Assembly: GCA_041917975.1 (NCBI GenBank)
Contig: JAYRWN010000225.1
Span: 1-18,918 of the forward strand
Reading direction: 5' to 3'
Source: JAYRWN01 sp041917975
Lineage (GTDB): Bacteria; Bacteroidota; Bacteroidia; Chitinophagales; Saprospiraceae
DNA: 18,918 nucleotides
Below, piece after piece: positions 1 through 8,071 of the stretch. Position numbers and translations under genes: made by a program. Positions within the stretch are counted from its first letter, which is position 1, and each line of letters opens with the position of its first letter. Under the pieces are notes generated by a model. The model was given only the letters and a program-made list of their open reading frames with translations, made no database searches and was not told where the DNA came from.

Positions 1-729
1 AATCTGGTGGCCTTTACCAAAAAATACAAAAAACCTGACCTGCAAGTGCCCGGTAAATATTTTCAGAGTCTGCAGGCGGATATCTTTTGTTTACAGGAGT
101 TCAGCAAAGCTCAAGTGGAGGTCATGCTTCGGAACCTGGACAGTTCATACCATTTTGAATTTGTTCCTCCTTTGGGACTGTTGACCCGTTATCCAATTCA
201 TCAGACCGGATATTTATCTTTGCCAGGATCCAAAACACCATTTGCCTTGTGGGCGGATGTAGGCACTTCAGACACTACCACCTTAAGAGTATATAGTATA
301 TACATGCCCAGCAACCGGGTCTCAACGGATGCCGATCAATTGGTGAAAGGTGGAGACCTCAAAGAACAGTCTACCTGGCGGAAGATTGGGCGTATGCTTC
401 TAAAATACCGTGGTGCAGCCAATAAACGTTTGGAAGCCTATAAACTGATGGAACAGGAACTGGTAAATCTAAACATCCCGTATGTGTTGGGTGGAGATTT
501 TAATGATGTTCCTCAAAGTTATTTGTACCATCAGGTAACCCAGCGTCATACCGACAGTTTTAGGACCCACCGGGGGCTGTCCACCACGTATGGCGGGGTC
601 ATACCTTTTTTACGCATTGATTATTTATTTGCTTCTCCCAGCCTTCTACCCTTATCGTATAAAAGGGATAAAGTTTTTTTCTCTGATCATTATCCTATTA
701 TAAGTACTTTTGCCCTCTCAAAATCATAG
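1..729 (+). CDS. Endonuclease/exonuclease/phosphatase (EEP) family protein, 5' end missing
   Basis: The reading frame is open from the first base, so the gene starts left of the window; the in-frame GTG at 7 is unlikely to be the true start. The visible 242 residues carry EEP-fold metallophosphoesterase signatures. These are the metal-binding Glu in DIFCLQEF (codon 97-99), GGDFNDVP near 490-513, RIDYLF at 613-630 and the C-terminal SDHYPI at 682-699 with the catalytic Asp-His. The N-terminal Asn-containing strand that normally opens the domain lies outside. The family includes Mg-dependent nucleases and phosphodiesterases; the substrate cannot be told from sequence. It ends 5 bp before cysS on the same strand, so the two are probably co-transcribed. 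Family assignment is strong, function open. Confidence 0.88.
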   Translation, partial: NLVAFTKKYKKPDLQVPGKYFQSLQADIFCLQEFSKAQVEVMLRNLDSSYHFEFVPPLGLLTRYPIHQTGYLSLPGSKTPFALWADVGTSDTTTLRVYSIYMPSNRVSTDADQLVKGGDLKEQSTWRKIGRMLLKYRGAANKRLEAYKLMEQELVNLNIPYVLGGDFNDVPQSYLYHQVTQRHTDSFRTHRGLSTTYGGVIPFLRIDYLFASPSLLPLSYKRDKVFFSDHYPIISTFALSKS

Positions 730-734
730 CCCTT

Positions 735-2225
735 ATGGTTGGTGAAATAATGTTATTCAACAGTTTGAGTGGTGAAAAAGAGGTGTTTAAACCTTTGGTG
801 CCGGATCGGGTAGGTCTTTACGTCTGTGGGCCTACAGTGTATAGTGATGTTCATTTGGGTAATTGCCGCACTTTTATCTCGTTTGATATCATTTGCCGTT
901 ATTTTCGCCATAAGGGTTATAAAGTGCGCTATGTGCGTAATATCACCGATGTAGGGCACCTGGAAGGGGATGCCGATAGCCATGCTGAAGACAAAATAAG
1001 CAAGAAAGCCCGCCTGGAACAATTGGAGCCCATGGAGGTGGTCCAGCAATATTCCAACGGCTTTCACGACATGATGCGTACCTTCAATGTTTTGCCACCT
1101 AGTATAGAACCTCGCGCTACCGGTCATGTGCCGGAGCAAATGGAAATGGTGCAGCAGATCTTGGATAATGGTTATGCTTACATTGAAAATGGTTCTGTTT
1201 ATTTTAATACTCTGAAATTTGCCCGCGAAACAAATGTGTATGGTAAGCTGTCAGGCCGTGTAGTGGAAGAATTATTGGTCGAAACGCGCGATCTAAAAAA
1301 ACAGGATGAAAAGCACCACCCAGCCGATTTTGCCATTTGGATCAAAGCAGATCCCTCCCATCTGATGCGCTGGAAATCTCCCTGGTCCATCGGATTTCCC
1401 GGGTGGCATCTGGAGTGTTCTGCCATGAGCACAAAATACCTGGGCGAGCGCTTTGATATTCACGGCGGCGGAGCGGACCTCAAGTTTCCCCATCATGAAA
1501 ATGAAATAGCCCAAAATGTAGGTGCCTGCGGACATGCCTCCGCTAATTATTGGCTCCATGGAAATATGTTGCTGTTAAACGGACGCAAAATGTCCAAGAG
1601 TGAAGGTAATACCATTATGCCTCATCAGCTGTTTAGTGGTAACAGTCCATTCATTACCAAAGGGTATAGCCCGATGGTGGTTCGTTTTTTTATGCTCCAA
1701 ACCCACTACCGAAGCACTTTAGACCTTACCGATCAGGCGTTGCAAGCGGCTGAAAAAGGTTTTATACGTTTAATGGAGGGTTACACAACCTTAACCTCGC
1801 TAACTGCCGATAACTCTGTAACGGATAGCGAACTGGATCAGGAGCTCAATGTGAACATGGACGGATTGTATGCGGAGATGAACGACGACTTCAATACACC
1901 GAAAGCTTTGGCCCGCCTTTTCGAACTGGTCACCCGTATCAACGGTTTAAAAGCCGGACATCTGTCTTTACAACAGGTGAGTACAAAAACTCTTGAAAAG
2001 CTTAAAACCACTTTTGCAGCCTTTATTTTTGACATTTTCGGATTAACTCATGAACAATCTGCCGACCACCATTTATTGGATGGCGTGATGAATCTGGTGA
2101 TTGATATTCGCGCTAACGCCCGGAAAAATAAAGATTGGCCAACTTCAGACAAAATTCGTGACGCTTTAAAAGAATTGAATATTCAACTAAAAGACGGCCC
2201 GGAAGGAACATCCTGGTCGGCATAA
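735..2225 (+). CDS. cysS: Cysteinyl-tRNA synthetase
   Basis: This is a class I aminoacyl-tRNA synthetase that charges tRNA-Cys in the cytoplasm. At 496 aa it is slightly longer than the E. coli enzyme. Its HIGH-type motif is HLGN at residues 40-43, preceded by YVCGPTVYSDV, and the KMSKS loop is exact at 285-289. The four expected zinc ligands are present: Cys31, Cys228 (GWHLECSAMS), His253 and Glu257 (FPHHENEIAQ). The C terminus ends in the usual DGPEGTSW-like sequence. The start may be ATG 735 or ATG 750; the shorter form (MLFNSLSGEKE) fits the usual N terminus of the family better, but 735 cannot be excluded. It lies 5 bp after the EEP gene and 19 bp before the M28 peptidase gene. It appears intact and functional. 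Confidence 0.97.
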   Translation: MVGEIMLFNSLSGEKEVFKPLVPDRVGLYVCGPTVYSDVHLGNCRTFISFDIICRYFRHKGYKVRYVRNITDVGHLEGDADSHAEDKISKKARLEQLEPMEVVQQYSNGFHDMMRTFNVLPPSIEPRATGHVPEQMEMVQQILDNGYAYIENGSVYFNTLKFARETNVYGKLSGRVVEELLVETRDLKKQDEKHHPADFAIWIKADPSHLMRWKSPWSIGFPGWHLECSAMSTKYLGERFDIHGGGADLKFPHHENEIAQNVGACGHASANYWLHGNMLLLNGRKMSKSEGNTIMPHQLFSGNSPFITKGYSPMVVRFFMLQTHYRSTLDLTDQALQAAEKGFIRLMEGYTTLTSLTADNSVTDSELDQELNVNMDGLYAEMNDDFNTPKALARLFELVTRINGLKAGHLSLQQVSTKTLEKLKTTFAAFIFDIFGLTHEQSADHHLLDGVMNLVIDIRANARKNKDWPTSDKIRDALKELNIQLKDGPEGTSWSA

Positions 2226-2244
2226 AAAATACCGTTTAAGAGCC

Positions 2245-3270
2245 ATGCAGAAAATATATTGGTACCTATGTGGGGTCATTCTTTTCGCCCTGACCTGGAG
2301 CTGTAAACAAGATACGGCCTCATCCACCAATTCAAGTGTAGAAATTACCAACAAACAGGCCGTCCAAATACCCTCTTTTAGTGATGATACGGCATTCGCG
2401 TTTGTGCAAACTCAGGTAAATTTTGGCCCCCGCAATCCAAATTCCGCCGCCGCACAGGCTTGTCGCTCCTGGATCATTAAGACTCTTGAATTGTATGGTA
2501 TTCCGGTTATTGAGCAACCTTTTGAAGCGAAAGGTTATACGGGAACCCTCTACCAGGGGGTCAATATTATCGGAACTTTTAGGCCTGAATTGAATAAGCG
2601 GATCATGCTCAGTGCCCATTACGACACCCGCTTTATGGCTGAGGAAGATCCTGAAACCGCGAAACAGAATAAGCCCATTTTAGGCGCGGATGACGGAGCC
2701 AGCGGCGTGGCCGTGTTACTCGAAATAGCCCGCTCCTTAGCAGGAACCCCTCCCGACTTAGGTGTTGATTTTGTTTTTTTTGATCTGGAAGACCAGGGAG
2801 AGCGCAACGGCTCTGACATCAAAAGCTGGTGCCTGGGTGCACAGCACTGGAGTCGCACACCGCATACCTCTGTTGCTCGACCAAAGTACGGTATCTTGCT
2901 GGACATGGTGGGAGGGCGGAATGCCCGTTTTCTGGTGGAAAATGTTAGCAACACCTATGCGCCGGACCTGGCCGGGCGGGTAACAGCAATGTACATCAAA
3001 GTCTGGAAAGTAGCCAACGCCTTAGGTAAAAGCAATTATTTCGCTGATGGTTCGGTAAGCGGTATTATTGATGATCATTATTTTATTAACTCTATTGCCG
3101 GTATTCCAACCATTGATATCATTAACAAACCTCCGGGAACAACCACTGGTTTTCCGGCCCATTGGCACACCCATGCGGATGATCTGCAGGTCATCGATAA
3201 ACGCACTTTAAAAGCCGTAGGTTCGGTGGTGCTTTATGTCATCTACCAGGAAGCACAAGGGCTGTTTTAA
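2245..3270 (+). CDS. M28 family lipoprotein, glutaminyl-peptide cyclotransferase-like
   Basis: The 341-aa protein starts with a lipoprotein-type signal (hydrophobic residues 4-18, lipid-attachment Cys20 in LTWSC), so it is likely anchored in the envelope. The body matches the M28/glutaminyl cyclase family. Candidate metal and catalytic residues are His125 (AHYDTR), Asp149/Asp150 (GADDGASG), Glu182-Asp183 (FFDLEDQGE), Asp220 (LLDMVGG), Asp277/278 (IIDDHYF) and His308 (HWHTHADD). The IDDHYF segment followed by GIPTIDII resembles glutaminyl cyclases (DDHxPF...G.P) more than aminopeptidases. The inferred reaction is cyclisation of N-terminal Gln to pyroglutamate on exported proteins, with metallo-aminopeptidase as the alternative. 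It follows cysS by 19 bp. Its stop overlaps, tail to tail, the stop of the opposing glycosyltransferase gene. Confidence 0.87.
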   Translation: MQKIYWYLCGVILFALTWSCKQDTASSTNSSVEITNKQAVQIPSFSDDTAFAFVQTQVNFGPRNPNSAAAQACRSWIIKTLELYGIPVIEQPFEAKGYTGTLYQGVNIIGTFRPELNKRIMLSAHYDTRFMAEEDPETAKQNKPILGADDGASGVAVLLEIARSLAGTPPDLGVDFVFFDLEDQGERNGSDIKSWCLGAQHWSRTPHTSVARPKYGILLDMVGGRNARFLVENVSNTYAPDLAGRVTAMYIKVWKVANALGKSNYFADGSVSGIIDDHYFINSIAGIPTIDIINKPPGTTTGFPAHWHTHADDLQVIDKRTLKAVGSVVLYVIYQEAQGLF

Positions 3271-4337
3271 TCAAATACTCCAAGCACCAGGTCGATACGT
3301 TCCTGAAGGCGCCGGGAGTCCTGATGAACCCTGGGCCAATACACATGCGGAGAAGATCTGATGTAGGCCAGACAACGTTCTAATTCGTTCTCTTTAACCA
3401 CTGGAATAGCATAAGTCTGAGTTAACCATTGGGCCAAATAATCCTGCTCAGGTTGACCTGGCGTAGGAATGAGGACTACCGGTAAACCCTGTAAAGCCCA
3501 GTCCATGATGCTGCTGTATCCTGAACGGCTTAAGATAACTCGGCTTCTTCCGACTAAACTTGAAATCTTCTTTGCATCAACCAGACCAAAAACATGGAGG
3601 TTATATGGAGGTGAGGGAGGAATAGTTTTGGATCCGCAGATCAGAGCGGCTTTAAGGGAGGGATTAGCAGTGATAAGCCGGACAAAAGCATTTTGTAGCC
3701 AGCTGCGATTGGGTTCTGGACCTGACAGAACGAGGATGACATCATATTGGTAGTCAGTCCCTCGCTCCAGGGGAGGCAATGCACTCCATGGACCGATGTT
3801 ATATTTTTTTCCTACATAGCGGTTATGACTTAAAACGCCACTTAAAGACTCGGGAGCCGGAAGATCAGGAACCCAAAATTCGGTAAAAGGTCTTCCCAGC
3901 CAGGCATAAACCAACTGTGCGAGCCAACTCCGCAGAGCTGACCCGGGGTAATTTAACTGATGGGTGATTAATATGCTTGGCCGAGTGCGGGCATAGGCTC
4001 CATACCTGTTGTCGGAGATAATTAAATCACAAGGATGGGTGGCTAGCCAGAATCGGATAAGCACTTGTTCCAGGCGTATATTACTTAATAAACGAGGGAT
4101 TTGGGAGACAATTGATCGCAGAGGATTCCGGCCGTAGACAATACGGTAAGAGGGCAAATCTATAAAACACTGGTGCGGAAAAACTTGCTGCAATAATTCT
4201 GCCGCTGTGCCGTCTGAGGCGATGGTCACCCGATAGCCCTTCCCGATCAAATGGGCAATTATTGGAATAGAGCGACTGGCATGACCCAACCCCCAATTTA
4301 ACACACAGAACAAAATATGTTTTTGCGGGGATTGCAC
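3267..4337 (-). CDS. MurG-like glycosyltransferase (GT-B, PF13528-type)
   Basis: A 356-aa GT-B-fold glycosyltransferase. The N-terminal domain has the glycine-rich loop NWGLGHASRS (residues 14-23) typical of the MurG/COG1819-like PF13528 family, and ISDNRYGAYARTRPSILITHQ (107-127). The C-terminal nucleotide-sugar half has ILSRSGYSSIMDWALQGLPVVLIPTPGQPEQ (268-298), like the GT28 donor site. No signal peptide or clear membrane segment is visible. The acceptor and sugar are unknown; members are predicted to act on cell-surface or lipid-linked glycans. The start codon is GTG at 4337; no in-frame ATG lies just upstream and the conserved loop begins only 13 residues in. It lies 57 bp downstream of tetR on the same strand and may be co-transcribed with it. 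Confidence 0.86.
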   Translation of the reverse strand: MQSPQKHILFCVLNWGLGHASRSIPIIAHLIGKGYRVTIASDGTAAELLQQVFPHQCFIDLPSYRIVYGRNPLRSIVSQIPRLLSNIRLEQVLIRFWLATHPCDLIISDNRYGAYARTRPSILITHQLNYPGSALRSWLAQLVYAWLGRPFTEFWVPDLPAPESLSGVLSHNRYVGKKYNIGPWSALPPLERGTDYQYDVILVLSGPEPNRSWLQNAFVRLITANPSLKAALICGSKTIPPSPPYNLHVFGLVDAKKISSLVGRSRVILSRSGYSSIMDWALQGLPVVLIPTPGQPEQDYLAQWLTQTYAIPVVKENELERCLAYIRSSPHVYWPRVHQDSRRLQERIDLVLGVFD

Positions 4338-4394
4338 AAATGGAGTTAACGAATTAGATGGATGCTAGAAGTCGACATGGGATATGAAAGCGGA

Positions 4395-4955
4395 TTATTT
4401 TTTCAAGGCGGCTTTGCTTAATACTTTACTGAGTTGTTTCACCAGATCCAACTTATCCGGTTGAATAAAATTGCGATGTTGACAATTATAAAGGATTGCG
4501 CCCAGGCAGGTATATAAGATCAGGTGGGCATTGGTTTTACCGATTTTGTTTTTCTGAATAATCTGTACGAAATTAGTTTCATAAGCCTTCCAGCTGCGGC
4601 GGTAACTTTTTAACTTTTCACCCTGCAATTGTCGCCATTCCTGCATGCTCACCAGGTAAAAATCAGGATGGGTAATTGCATAGGTGATGTGCTGTTTCAA
4701 CATAGATTTAAACTGCGCTTTTGCTGATAATAATTCTTCTTTCAGGCTTTCGTGTACTGTTAACTCCTGCATGACCAGGCTGCAAATGGTAGACAACATG
4801 TCCTCCTTACTTTTAAAATGACTGTACAAGGTACTCACTTGCACCGCTGCAGCTTTGGCCACATCCCGCATGGAAGTGGCATGGAAACCTTTGGCCATAA
4901 TTAATTCAGCGGCAAGCAACAGAATTTCCTTTTTACGGGCACTTAATTCAGGCAT
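4395..4955 (-). CDS. TetR/AcrR-family transcriptional regulator
   Basis: The 186-aa protein has the classic N-terminal TetR DNA-binding domain: ILLLAAELIMAKGFHATSMRDVAKAAAVQVSTLYSHFKSKEDML, with the helix-turn-helix at about residues 26-46. The remaining two thirds is a helical ligand-binding and dimerisation domain that is not informative about the ligand. The gene is divergent from the amidohydrolase gene. A 27-bp palindrome (4977-5003) sits 21 bp upstream of its start, a plausible operator for autoregulation and perhaps for the divergent gene. Targets are inferred from position only. The glycosyltransferase downstream on the same strand is another candidate target. Confidence 0.93.
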   Translation of the reverse strand: MPELSARKKEILLLAAELIMAKGFHATSMRDVAKAAAVQVSTLYSHFKSKEDMLSTICSLVMQELTVHESLKEELLSAKAQFKSMLKQHITYAITHPDFYLVSMQEWRQLQGEKLKSYRRSWKAYETNFVQIIQKNKIGKTNAHLILYTCLGAILYNCQHRNFIQPDKLDLVKQLSKVLSKAALKK

Positions 4956-4976
4956 ATGTCTTAGTTAATTTTAAGT

Positions 4977-5003
4977 TTATTTCCCGGTTAAGCTGGGAAA
5001 TAA
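4977..5003. promoter_or_regulatory. 27-bp palindrome upstream of tetR, candidate TetR operator
   Basis: The arms TTATTTCCC (4977-4985) and GGGAAATAA (4995-5003) are perfectly complementary around GGTTAAGCT, which itself is largely self-complementary (G-C, A-T and wobble pairs). The size and symmetry fit a TetR-family dimer site. It lies 21 bp upstream of the tetR ATG and 148 bp upstream of the amidohydrolase ATG. The operator role is inferred; the palindrome itself is seen directly. Confidence 0.6.
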
Positions 5004-5036
5004 TCATTTAATGTAACTAATAAATTAAGAAATACC

Positions 5037-5073
5037 AAAAAGTACCCTGATTTCATGTTTCAGGGACTTTTTG
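5037..5073 (+). terminator. Stem-loop followed by T-run in the amidohydrolase leader
   Basis: The left arm AAAAAGTACCCTGA (5037-5050) pairs with TCAGGGACTTTTT (5060-5072), with a single bulged A and a 9-nt loop. The right arm ends in a T-run, giving an intrinsic-terminator shape on the plus strand. It lies between two divergent genes, where no coding transcript should end. It could instead be a leader attenuator for the amidohydrolase, the end of a short leader RNA, or a protein-binding site. The structure is clear; the role is inferred. Confidence 0.5.
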
Positions 5074-5077
5074 TTCC

Positions 5078-5092
5078 AATTGATTATCAATT
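5078..5092. repeat. Short perfect inverted repeat AATTGAT-T-ATCAATT
   Basis: The 7-bp arms AATTGAT (5078-5084) and ATCAATT (5086-5092) flank a single T. It lies 59 bp upstream of the amidohydrolase ATG and directly follows the stem-loop at 5037-5073. It could be a second regulator site for the divergent intergenic region. It is AT-rich and short, so chance is possible. Confidence 0.4.
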
Positions 5093-5151
5093 CTTTAACC
5101 GAAAGCGGGGGATTGAGTAATTTACATGGTGTTTTAAATAATTAAATCGTG

Positions 5152-6399
5152 ATGCGTTGGTTATCTACATTTTGGATTATTTGTTTGTTTGATTTAGGGT
5201 CTTATGGGCAGGAAGATACGTTATGGACGGCCCGGTGGTTATTCGATGGACAAGACCTGCACACGGGCTATGCCGTGGTCGTAAAGGGCAATCGTATCCA
5301 ACAGGTAGGCAGTTATGCTTCGTTACGCCGGGCCAGATTAACCGAAAAGAACCTGGGTGAAGCGACCCTGATGCCCGGCATGATGGAAGGCCATGCGCAC
5401 CTGCTCTTGCACCCCTATAATGAGACGAGCTGGAACGATCAGGTCCTTAAGGAATCCCTGGCCGAGCGCGTGGTACGAGCGGTGGGGCATGCCCGAACAA
5501 CGTTAATGGCGGGATTCACCACCGTGCGCGATTTAGGCAGTGAAGGCGCCGGTTATGCGGATGTAGGATTAAAACAAAGCATAGATAAAGGTCTTATTCC
5601 CGGGCCCAGATTGCTCGTGGCCGGACCAGCCATTGTCGCTACCGGCAGCTATGGGCCGAAAGGTTTTGCTGACCATGTGGATGTACCATTGGGAGCGGAG
5701 GAAGCTGATGGTGACCGCCTGATCAGTGTAGTGCGTGATCAGATTGGCAAAGGGGTGGATTTTATCAAAGTCTATGCCGATTATCGCTGGGGGCCACAGG
5801 GGGAAGCCCGGCCTACTTTTACGTTGACTGAACTAAAGACCATGGTGGACGTGGCCGCCAGCAGTGGACGGGTGGTAGTCGCCCATGCCTCTACTGAGGA
5901 AGGGATGCGGCGGGCGGCAGAAGCCGGTGTGGCAAGCATCGAACATGGAGATGATGGTAACCGGGAGGTGTATAAACTGATGCGGGAAAAACAGGTGGCT
6001 CTGTGCCCTACGTTAGGAGCTGTTGAGGCGTTAGCACACTATGGGGGTTGGAAAAAAGGCCTGGACCAGGATACGGAACGCATTAAGACCAAAAAACGGG
6101 CTTTCCGGGAAGCCCTGGAGGCCGGAGTGTCTATTTTACCCGGGGGAGATGTCGGTGTGTTTGCCCATGGCGATAATGTTTATGAACTAGAACTGATGGC
6201 CGAGTACGGCATGTCAAATCTGCAAGTACTCCGGTCGGTTACATCCGGCAGTGCTCAAATTCTGGGCCTAAAAGAGCTGGGTCAGTTAAAGACGGGATTT
6301 GTGGCCGATATGATCGCGGTAAAGGGAAACCCGCTTGCTGATCTGTCCGCGTTAAAAAAGGTGGTGCTGGTGATGAAAGATGGGCAGGTGTATAAATGA
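5152..6399 (+). CDS. Exported metal-dependent amidohydrolase (COG1228-like)
   Basis: A 415-aa amidohydrolase-superfamily protein with an N-terminal signal sequence (hydrophobic stretch near FWIICLFDLGSYG). Numbered from ATG 5152, landmarks are MPGMMEGHAH (metal-binding His-x-His near 81-83), DFIKVYADYRWGP (candidate carboxylated Lys), VVAHASTEEGMRRA and IEHGDDG (two more metal His), and ILPGGDVGVFAHGDN (active-site Asp). This matches the imidazolonepropionase-like COG1228 group. Experimentally studied members include prolidases acting on Xaa-Pro dipeptides; that activity is only a suggestion here. A GTG codon immediately before the ATG (5149) is an alternative start. The gene is divergent from tetR behind a structured leader. 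Two small departures are noted: Glu replaces the usual Asp/Asn before HxH, and GGD replaces the common GTD. Confidence 0.9.
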   Translation: MRWLSTFWIICLFDLGSYGQEDTLWTARWLFDGQDLHTGYAVVVKGNRIQQVGSYASLRRARLTEKNLGEATLMPGMMEGHAHLLLHPYNETSWNDQVLKESLAERVVRAVGHARTTLMAGFTTVRDLGSEGAGYADVGLKQSIDKGLIPGPRLLVAGPAIVATGSYGPKGFADHVDVPLGAEEADGDRLISVVRDQIGKGVDFIKVYADYRWGPQGEARPTFTLTELKTMVDVAASSGRVVVAHASTEEGMRRAAEAGVASIEHGDDGNREVYKLMREKQVALCPTLGAVEALAHYGGWKKGLDQDTERIKTKKRAFREALEAGVSILPGGDVGVFAHGDNVYELELMAEYGMSNLQVLRSVTSGSAQILGLKELGQLKTGFVADMIAVKGNPLADLSALKKVVLVMKDGQVYK

Positions 6400-6444
6400 G
6401 TAGTGCAAGGTACATTCCTGTCAATGGCTAGGTTTTGTATCCGA

Positions 6445-7899
6445 TCATAATAATAAAAACCAACTAAGAGGAATTTGAATGCAATCCACTCTCAGGGTTG
6501 GTTCTTTAATACCGTAGGAAACTAATAGGCCGTAACGATAATTAATATTAGATTGTTTTAATTGTTTAATGGAAGTTTTACCAGATCCAATTTCCAGTAA
6601 CACAGGGATATCCCTTGTTTCAATTACAAAGTCGGGGTTTGCTGCTTGGCTACTTGATACAAAAGAAATGATCCCATCAGTAAGAACTCTTCTGAGGTAC
6701 ATTACAATTATGTCTTCAATTAATTTGCTTCTGAACTGATCTGGCAAATTTTGTCCGTACAGGGTCGAAAGTAAAGCCCTGCGCAACGATGGGGACATAA
6801 AAAAGGCCTTTTTGTTTTTTACTATTTTGGTGTCTAAACCACCATAAGGATGTATAACATTTAAAAGCTCAGCTTTTGCTAAAATGTCAATCAGTTCAAT
6901 AATTTCATTTTGTTTTATTCCAATTATTCCTGCTAATTTCTCAGGGTTAATTTCATCAGAACCAGCAAGCCTAAGAATTAGTTTATTGATTTTTGTGAAA
7001 TCAGTGTAGGTTGTATTTAGCTTTGGAATATCCTCTAAAATAACACGCTTAAATAGGTCAAGGATACTATCATTAATAGTGTATTTGTCTTTATAGAAAA
7101 GAAAATTTGGGATATTTTGATAGCTAATGTAACCTTGCCAAAGGTCCTTTAATTGTAAAGTTTTTACAGTATGTATTTTGTTGAAATAGTGGTTAACAAT
7201 TTTTTCATTGGACTTTATTTTTTCAAAGGCATCTTGTGAAGTCTTACTATAGAAAAGTGCTTCCTTCAGGTCATTTGATAAGCCTTTTTCAGGATAAACC
7301 ATCTTTCCATTATTTTCCAAATAAGTTTTTGCAGCGACAAACTCAATAAACTTAAATGGATATATTTTCTCAATCCGCATCCTTCTAGCCAAATCCGCAG
7401 TCTGGTTGAGAAGTAAGGCTGATGATCCGGTACAAAGAATAAATGCAGTCCTGGCTTCATCATAAAGAATCTTCAGAGTTTTACTCCAGTTATCGTCATC
7501 GTGGACCTCATCAAAAAGAAAGATAATTGGCTCGGTCAATTCGTTGAAGCGTTTCTTTAGGATATGTTTTTGAAATTCTTCTAACGCGGTATGAAGATCA
7601 ATTCCTAAGTTCTTCAATATATTTACATTAAAGAAGTAAATGTATTTTATATGGTCAAGGTATATATGATTTGTGACCTGCCACAATAAGGTCGTTTTAC
7701 CGACTCCTCTGAGACCGGTCAAACTGATAAATCTTGGTTCTAACCCTGATTTCAGAAAATCATCGGCATATTTTTTTAGTAGGATAAAAACCGAGCGTGT
7801 CGGGTACCTAAGTTTGGTAATTGGGTGAGTCAGTCTGCTTTCAATGGCAGCTTTAGACACTAGTGTGTTCTCTAAAAAATATTTTAAAGTTTCGTCCAT
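6445..7899 (-). CDS. AAA-family ATPase with degenerate C-terminal nuclease-like domain (ATPase 1)
   Basis: The 484-aa protein has a Walker A motif GLRGVGKTT (62-70), Walker B IIFLFDE (125-131) and a sensor-like LCTGSSALLL (155-164), followed by ARRMRIEKIYPFKFIEF. This architecture is close to DUF4143-type ATPases of prokaryotes. The C terminus has NPDFV...VLLEIGSGK (Asp423, Glu436, Lys441), which resembles a PD-(D/E)XK motif but without the compact E-x-K spacing, so it is probably not catalytic. The gene is visibly AT-rich (one inspected 60-base line is 30% GC, versus 60% in a line of the preceding amidohydrolase), suggesting recent transfer. It lies 45 bp after the convergent amidohydrolase. 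Biological role unknown; relatives are abundant, often mobile and poorly characterised. Confidence 0.83.
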   Translation of the reverse strand: MDETLKYFLENTLVSKAAIESRLTHPITKLRYPTRSVFILLKKYADDFLKSGLEPRFISLTGLRGVGKTTLLWQVTNHIYLDHIKYIYFFNVNILKNLGIDLHTALEEFQKHILKKRFNELTEPIIFLFDEVHDDDNWSKTLKILYDEARTAFILCTGSSALLLNQTADLARRMRIEKIYPFKFIEFVAAKTYLENNGKMVYPEKGLSNDLKEALFYSKTSQDAFEKIKSNEKIVNHYFNKIHTVKTLQLKDLWQGYISYQNIPNFLFYKDKYTINDSILDLFKRVILEDIPKLNTTYTDFTKINKLILRLAGSDEINPEKLAGIIGIKQNEIIELIDILAKAELLNVIHPYGGLDTKIVKNKKAFFMSPSLRRALLSTLYGQNLPDQFRSKLIEDIIVMYLRRVLTDGIISFVSSSQAANPDFVIETRDIPVLLEIGSGKTSIKQLKQSNINYRYGLLVSYGIKEPTLRVDCIQIPLSWFLLL

Positions 7900-7906
7900 T
7901 TCTTTA

Positions 7907-7914
7907 CAAAAGTA
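7907..7914 (-). promoter_or_regulatory. TAnnTTTG -7 box for ATPase 1
   Basis: The minus strand reads TACTTTTG, an exact match to the Bacteroidota -7 consensus TAnnTTTG. It ends only 7 nt upstream of the ATG at 7899, so the transcript would be nearly or fully leaderless. No convincing -33 TTG was seen. Confidence 0.45.
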
Positions 7915-8071
7915 AGAATTTTATAAATTCGCTTTTCGACTTATTGAACACATGTGTATCCATAGGTTTACCAACAATATCATAAACGACAAAAGATATT
8001 AAAAACCAGTTTCCCTGCTTTGAGTACTTCCTTCCCAGACAAAGAAGGTTTAATTCAGATCTAACATCTTT

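Noticed and set aside
7948..7957. 10-bp palindrome ACACATGTGT upstream of ATPase 1
   Set aside because: It is short, does not overlap the predicted promoter box, and has no partner elsewhere in the region.
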